Assembly: GCF_014204795.1 (NCBI RefSeq) | Contig: NZ_JACHMB010000001.1 | Location: 3,410,001-3,474,000 of the forward strand | Direction of reading: 5' to 3' | DNA: 64,000 nt | Source of the DNA: Nonomuraea jabiensis | Lineage (GTDB): Bacteria; Actinomycetota; Actinomycetes; Streptosporangiales; Streptosporangiaceae | In this document: positions 61,237-64,000 of the stretch, one piece after another | Layout of the letters: every line of letters starts with the position of its first letter | Numbering within the stretch: position 1 is the first letter of the stretch | Translations under genes and position numbers: made by a program | The notes under the pieces: model-generated | Database searches by the model: none | What the model saw: only the letters and a program-made list of their open reading frames with translations | What the model was told of the DNA's origin: nothing

Positions 61237-61261
61237 GTTTACCAGTCTGCCGGGGATCCAG

Positions 61262-61292
61262 TACCAGTAACGAGAGCCCACTTATACTGGTA
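61262..61292. promoter_or_regulatory. Inverted repeat between MFS exporter and MmyB-like regulator
   Basis: TACCAGTA (61262-61269) and TACTGGTA (61285-61292), exact reverse complements 15 bases apart, overlapping a TTATACT -10-like element. Related half-sites TACCAGT (61240) and AACTGG (61301) flank them. Candidate operator. Confidence 0.6.
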
Positions 61293-61340
61293 TTGGCGGT
61301 AACTGGATAAGGTCTTGGGTTTCGTCCCATAGTGGGAGAC

Positions 61341-62177
61341 ATGAGCGTGGCAGAGGCAAAGCGCACCGACCTGTCGGCGTTCCTGCGTACGCGTCGCGAG
61401 CGGATCACCCCCGAGATGGTCGACCTCGCGCCGGGACCGCGCAGGCGGACGCCCGGCCTGCGGCGCGAGGAGGTCGCCCAGCTCGCGGGCGTCGGCGTGA
61501 CCTGGTACACGTGGCTGGAGCAGGGCCGCCCGATCAACGCCAGCGCCCAGGTGCTGGACGCGATCGCCCGTACGCTCAGGCTCGACACCGCCGAGCGCCA
61601 GCACCTCTACCGGCTGGCGGGCCAGGCGCAGACCCCGGACGACACCGACTCGGGCCAGGTGACGCCCGAGATGCGGCAGATCCTCGACCGGCTCGGCGAC
61701 ATGCCCGCCGTCGTGGCCAACAGCCGGTGCGACGCCCTGGCCTGGAACGCCGCCTACGCCGCCCTGTTCCCCGAGATGGTCAGCGCGCCGGAGGGCGAGC
61801 GGAACTCGCTCTGGTACACCTGCCTCACCCCCGCCCCCATGACCATGCTGCTCAACCGCGACCAGGAGCTCGCGCGGGCGGTGGCGGTGTTCAGGGGCGC
61901 CTACAGCCGCCACGTGGACGACCCGTGCTGGCAGGACTTCGTACGCCGGCTCAGCTCGGAGAGCGCCGAGTTCGCGCGGTTGTGGGCCAGGCAGGACGTG
62001 GCCGAGCCGGGGCCGCGGGTGAAGCGGTTCAAGCACGTGGAGCTGGGGGAGCTGCGCTTCAGCACCACCAGTCTCACGGCCGTGGCCGAGATCCGGCTGA
62101 TCGTGTACACGCCGATGGACGACGCGACCCGGGAGGCGATGCGCACGTTGCTGGAGAAGGGGGAGCCTGCGCGGTAA
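61341..62177 (+). CDS. MmyB-like XRE regulator
   Basis: 278 residues. N-terminal HTH (LSAFLRTRRERITPEMVDL ... TPGLRREEVAQLAGVGVTWYTWLEQGRPINASAQVLDAIARTL) and a C-terminal MmyB ligand-binding domain (MPAVVANSRCDALAWNAAYAALFPEM ... FKHVELGELRFSTTSLT). This family binds small molecules and often regulates a neighbouring transporter or reductase. ATG start with GGGAG just upstream. Divergent from the MFS exporter. Confidence 0.93.
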   Translation: MSVAEAKRTDLSAFLRTRRERITPEMVDLAPGPRRRTPGLRREEVAQLAGVGVTWYTWLEQGRPINASAQVLDAIARTLRLDTAERQHLYRLAGQAQTPDDTDSGQVTPEMRQILDRLGDMPAVVANSRCDALAWNAAYAALFPEMVSAPEGERNSLWYTCLTPAPMTMLLNRDQELARAVAVFRGAYSRHVDDPCWQDFVRRLSSESAEFARLWARQDVAEPGPRVKRFKHVELGELRFSTTSLTAVAEIRLIVYTPMDDATREAMRTLLEKGEPAR

Positions 62178-62237
62178 TCCGCCCTGCATGGCATGCTCAA
62201 TCCCTAAAAGACCGGATTCGAGCGGAAGTGGCGGCAG

Positions 62238-63311
62238 ATGAGACTCCCCCGTGCCCTCCCGTTGTTCGCCGTCGCCGCGTCCTTGGTGGCCTGCTCATCG
62301 GCCCCCGAGATAGAGCCGCAGAGCAAGCAGGTGGACCAGCAGGTGGCCGAGTCGCCGACGGTGAAGCCCAAGCCGAAGCGGCGGCCGTACACGATCTCCT
62401 TCGGCGGGGACGTGCACTTCGAGGGGATGCTGCGGGGACGGCTGGCCAGCCCGGCCACGGCGCTCGGGCCGATCGCGAGCGTGCTGCGCAAGTCCGACTT
62501 ATCCATGGTGAACCTGGAGACGGCGATCACCACGGGCGGGACGCCCGCGCCGGGGAAGCAGTTCACCTTCCGGGCGCCGCCGACCGCCTTCACCGCGTTG
62601 AAGGCCGCCGGGGTCGACGTCGTGTCCATGGCCAACAACCACGGCATGGACTACATGGAGACCGGCCTGGCGGACACGCTGGCGGCGATCAGGAGCAGCA
62701 AGTTCCCCGTGGTGGGGATCGGGAAGGACGCGGCGCAGGCGTACAAGCCGTTCCGCAGGACCGTGAACGGCAACCGGGTGGCCATCATCGGGGCCACGCA
62801 GGTGCTGGACGCGGAGTTCATCCAGTCGTGGACGGCCACCGCCGACAAGGGCGGGCTCGCCTCGGCCAAGGACGAGGTCAGCCTCCTGCGGGCGGTACGG
62901 CAGGCGCGGAAGAACTCCGACACCGTGATCGTCCATCTGCACTGGGGCACCGAGATGCAGAAGTGCCCGAACCCGGCGCAGCTCTCGCTGGCCCCCAAGC
63001 TGGTCAAGGCGGGCGCCGACGTGGTGGTCGGCGGGCACGCGCACATCCTGCTCGGATCCGGGTACCTGGACAACGCGTACGTCAACTACGGCATGGGCAA
63101 CTTCGTCTTCTACAACTCCACTCCCGGCACCACGGGCCGGACCGGCGTCCTGACGCTGACCATCAACGGGCGGAAGGTGCTCAAGGACAGCTGGACCCCG
63201 GCCACCATCCAAGGGGGCGTGCCCGTGCCGATGACGGGGCCCGCGCGGACCCAGGCGGTCGCGGACTGGAAGGCGCTGCGCACCTGCGCCGGGCTGGCCG
63301 CGCGGCCCTGA
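62238..63311 (+). CDS. CapA-family (PGA_cap) lipoprotein
   Basis: 357 residues. A lipoprotein signal with lipobox LVAC (Cys19), a Lys/Pro linker, then a metallophosphatase-like CapA domain: ISFGGDVHFEGML, LSMVNLETAIT, VSMANNHGMDYMETGL, VIVHLHWGTEMQ, VVVGGHAHILLGS and NYGMGNFVFYNS, with conserved Asp/His/Asn metal ligands. Relatives handle poly-gamma-glutamate or act as cell-surface hydrolases. No pgsB/C capsule genes are present. Single gene. Confidence 0.9.
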   Translation: MRLPRALPLFAVAASLVACSSAPEIEPQSKQVDQQVAESPTVKPKPKRRPYTISFGGDVHFEGMLRGRLASPATALGPIASVLRKSDLSMVNLETAITTGGTPAPGKQFTFRAPPTAFTALKAAGVDVVSMANNHGMDYMETGLADTLAAIRSSKFPVVGIGKDAAQAYKPFRRTVNGNRVAIIGATQVLDAEFIQSWTATADKGGLASAKDEVSLLRAVRQARKNSDTVIVHLHWGTEMQKCPNPAQLSLAPKLVKAGADVVVGGHAHILLGSGYLDNAYVNYGMGNFVFYNSTPGTTGRTGVLTLTINGRKVLKDSWTPATIQGGVPVPMTGPARTQAVADWKALRTCAGLAARP

Positions 63312-63325
63312 GTGATCTATGCTAC

Positions 63326-63340
63326 TGGACGATCTGTCCA
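63326..63340. promoter_or_regulatory. Inverted repeat TGGAC-N5-GTCCA upstream of the hydrolase
   Basis: Directly precedes the AGGAGG site of the hydrolase gene and resembles TetR-family operators. A TATGCT -10-like element (63318) abuts it. Confidence 0.5.
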
Positions 63341-63353
63341 ATAGGAGGTCGCC

Positions 63354-64000
63354 ATGCGATGGGTCGAGTCCGGTGACGTGCGGCTGGCGGTCTTCGAGGA
63401 GGGCGACCCGGCGAACCCGACGGTGCTGCTCCTCCACGGCTACCCCGACACGCACCGCGTCTGGGACGAGGTGGCCGCGCTCCTGCGCGACCGCTACCAC
63501 GTCGTCCGGTACGACATGCGCGGGGCGGGGGAGTCCACGGCGCCCCGGGACCGCCGGGACTACGGCTTCGACCGCCTGGTCGCCGACCTCGGCGCGGTGA
63601 TCGACGCCGTGATCGGCGCTGGAGGCGGGCCCCGGGTGCATCTCGTGGGGCACGACTGGGGGTCGCTCCAGGGCTGGGAGGCCCTGGGGCGGGCCGGGCT
63701 CCGGGACCGGATCGCGTCCTTCACCAGCCTGGGCGGGCCGGGGCTGCGGCAGACCGCTCATTTCCTGCGGCACGGGAAGCGGCGGGACGTCGCGGCGCAG
63801 CGCATCAAGTCCTGGTATATCGGGGCATTTCAGGTTCCGGTGCTGCCGGAGCTGGCGTGGGCCTCGGTCATGCCGGGGATCATCTCCCGTACGCTCCGGC
63901 GCGAGGGCATCTCGCCCCGGCCCGGGCATCCGGCGCCGACGCTGGCCGACGACGGGCGCAACGGCCTCTGGATGTACCGGCGGAACATGGGCGTGGCCGG
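63354..64000 (+). CDS. Alpha/beta hydrolase, EphD-like (partial, C-terminus outside window)
   Basis: The visible 215 residues form an alpha/beta-hydrolase domain. HGYPDTHRVWDEV carries the oxyanion hole, and VGHDWGS is the nucleophile elbow with Asp101. VRYDMRGAGES, RIASFTSLGGPG and FLRHGKRRD resemble M. tuberculosis EphD, where an N-terminal epoxide-hydrolase domain is fused to a C-terminal short-chain dehydrogenase. Whether the SDR domain follows cannot be seen. AGGAGG lies 5 nt before the ATG. Confidence 0.88.
   Translation, partial: MRWVESGDVRLAVFEEGDPANPTVLLLHGYPDTHRVWDEVAALLRDRYHVVRYDMRGAGESTAPRDRRDYGFDRLVADLGAVIDAVIGAGGGPRVHLVGHDWGSLQGWEALGRAGLRDRIASFTSLGGPGLRQTAHFLRHGKRRDVAAQRIKSWYIGAFQVPVLPELAWASVMPGIISRTLRREGISPRPGHPAPTLADDGRNGLWMYRRNMGVA

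Overview
The window is high-GC DNA from a filamentous actinomycete. WblA/WhiB4, BldG with its partner anti-sigma factor, a Flp/Tad-type pilus locus, DUF397/Scr1-type regulators and a Ser/Thr kinase-WD40 protein all point that way. Gene order, compared from memory with Streptomyces coelicolor (about SCO3547-SCO3580) and Mycobacterium tuberculosis (about Rv3649-Rv3682), and the general gene style suggest Streptosporangiales such as Nonomuraea. The genus is an inference. No tRNA, rRNA, CRISPR array, transposase or integrase was recognised.

Region 1 (1-16.6 kb) is a conserved actinobacterial core block. It runs class A penicillin-binding protein (partial), wblA, a pair of ArsA-like ATPases, DUF4177, RidA, NUDIX, metallo-beta-lactamase-fold hydrolase, Crp, a degenerate kinase fragment, nth, a CoA-type NUDIX, a HEAT-like protein, the MarP-like periplasmic protease, DUF309, an EphE-like hydrolase, a holin-X-like membrane protein, acs and a Fic-like protein that lacks the catalytic histidine. 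Many neighbours overlap by 4 bp.

Region 2 (16.6-35.2 kb) is a Tad/Flp locus (ssd, tadA, tadB-like, tadC-like, a DUF4244 pilin, tadE, and an Rv3654c-like gene with an odd start). It has been opened up by small accessory genes (a coiled-coil protein, a ribbon-helix-helix/SRPBCC pair with a palindrome on its start codon, a methyltransferase) and by tandem repeats with units of 41, 16, 15 and 76-78 bp between genes, and of 33 and 72 bp inside genes. It continues with a repeat-tailed surface protein, a large helicase, and bldG with its anti-sigma partner.

Region 3 (35.2-56.1 kb) carries H+-pyrophosphatase, SixA, SerB, two paralogous secreted proteins flanking a QueA/SDR pair and a NarL-type two-component system, a membrane Ser/Thr kinase with WD40 repeats, an ABC ATPase, an SPFH protein, a TSUP transporter, NmrA-like and Rieske proteins, an HD phosphohydrolase and a molybdopterin oxidoreductase.

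Region 4 (56.2-64 kb) looks accessory. It holds a protein resembling those of actinomycete conjugative elements, an Scr1-type XRE regulator with DUF397 partner, a DUF6082 membrane protein, an MFS exporter divergent from an MmyB-like regulator, a CapA-like lipoprotein and the start of an EphD-like hydrolase. The most unusual signals are the cluster of unrelated minisatellites in region 2, the broken or recoded start of the last pilus gene, the RHH/SRPBCC module, and the Fic-like and kinase-like proteins that have lost catalytic residues.
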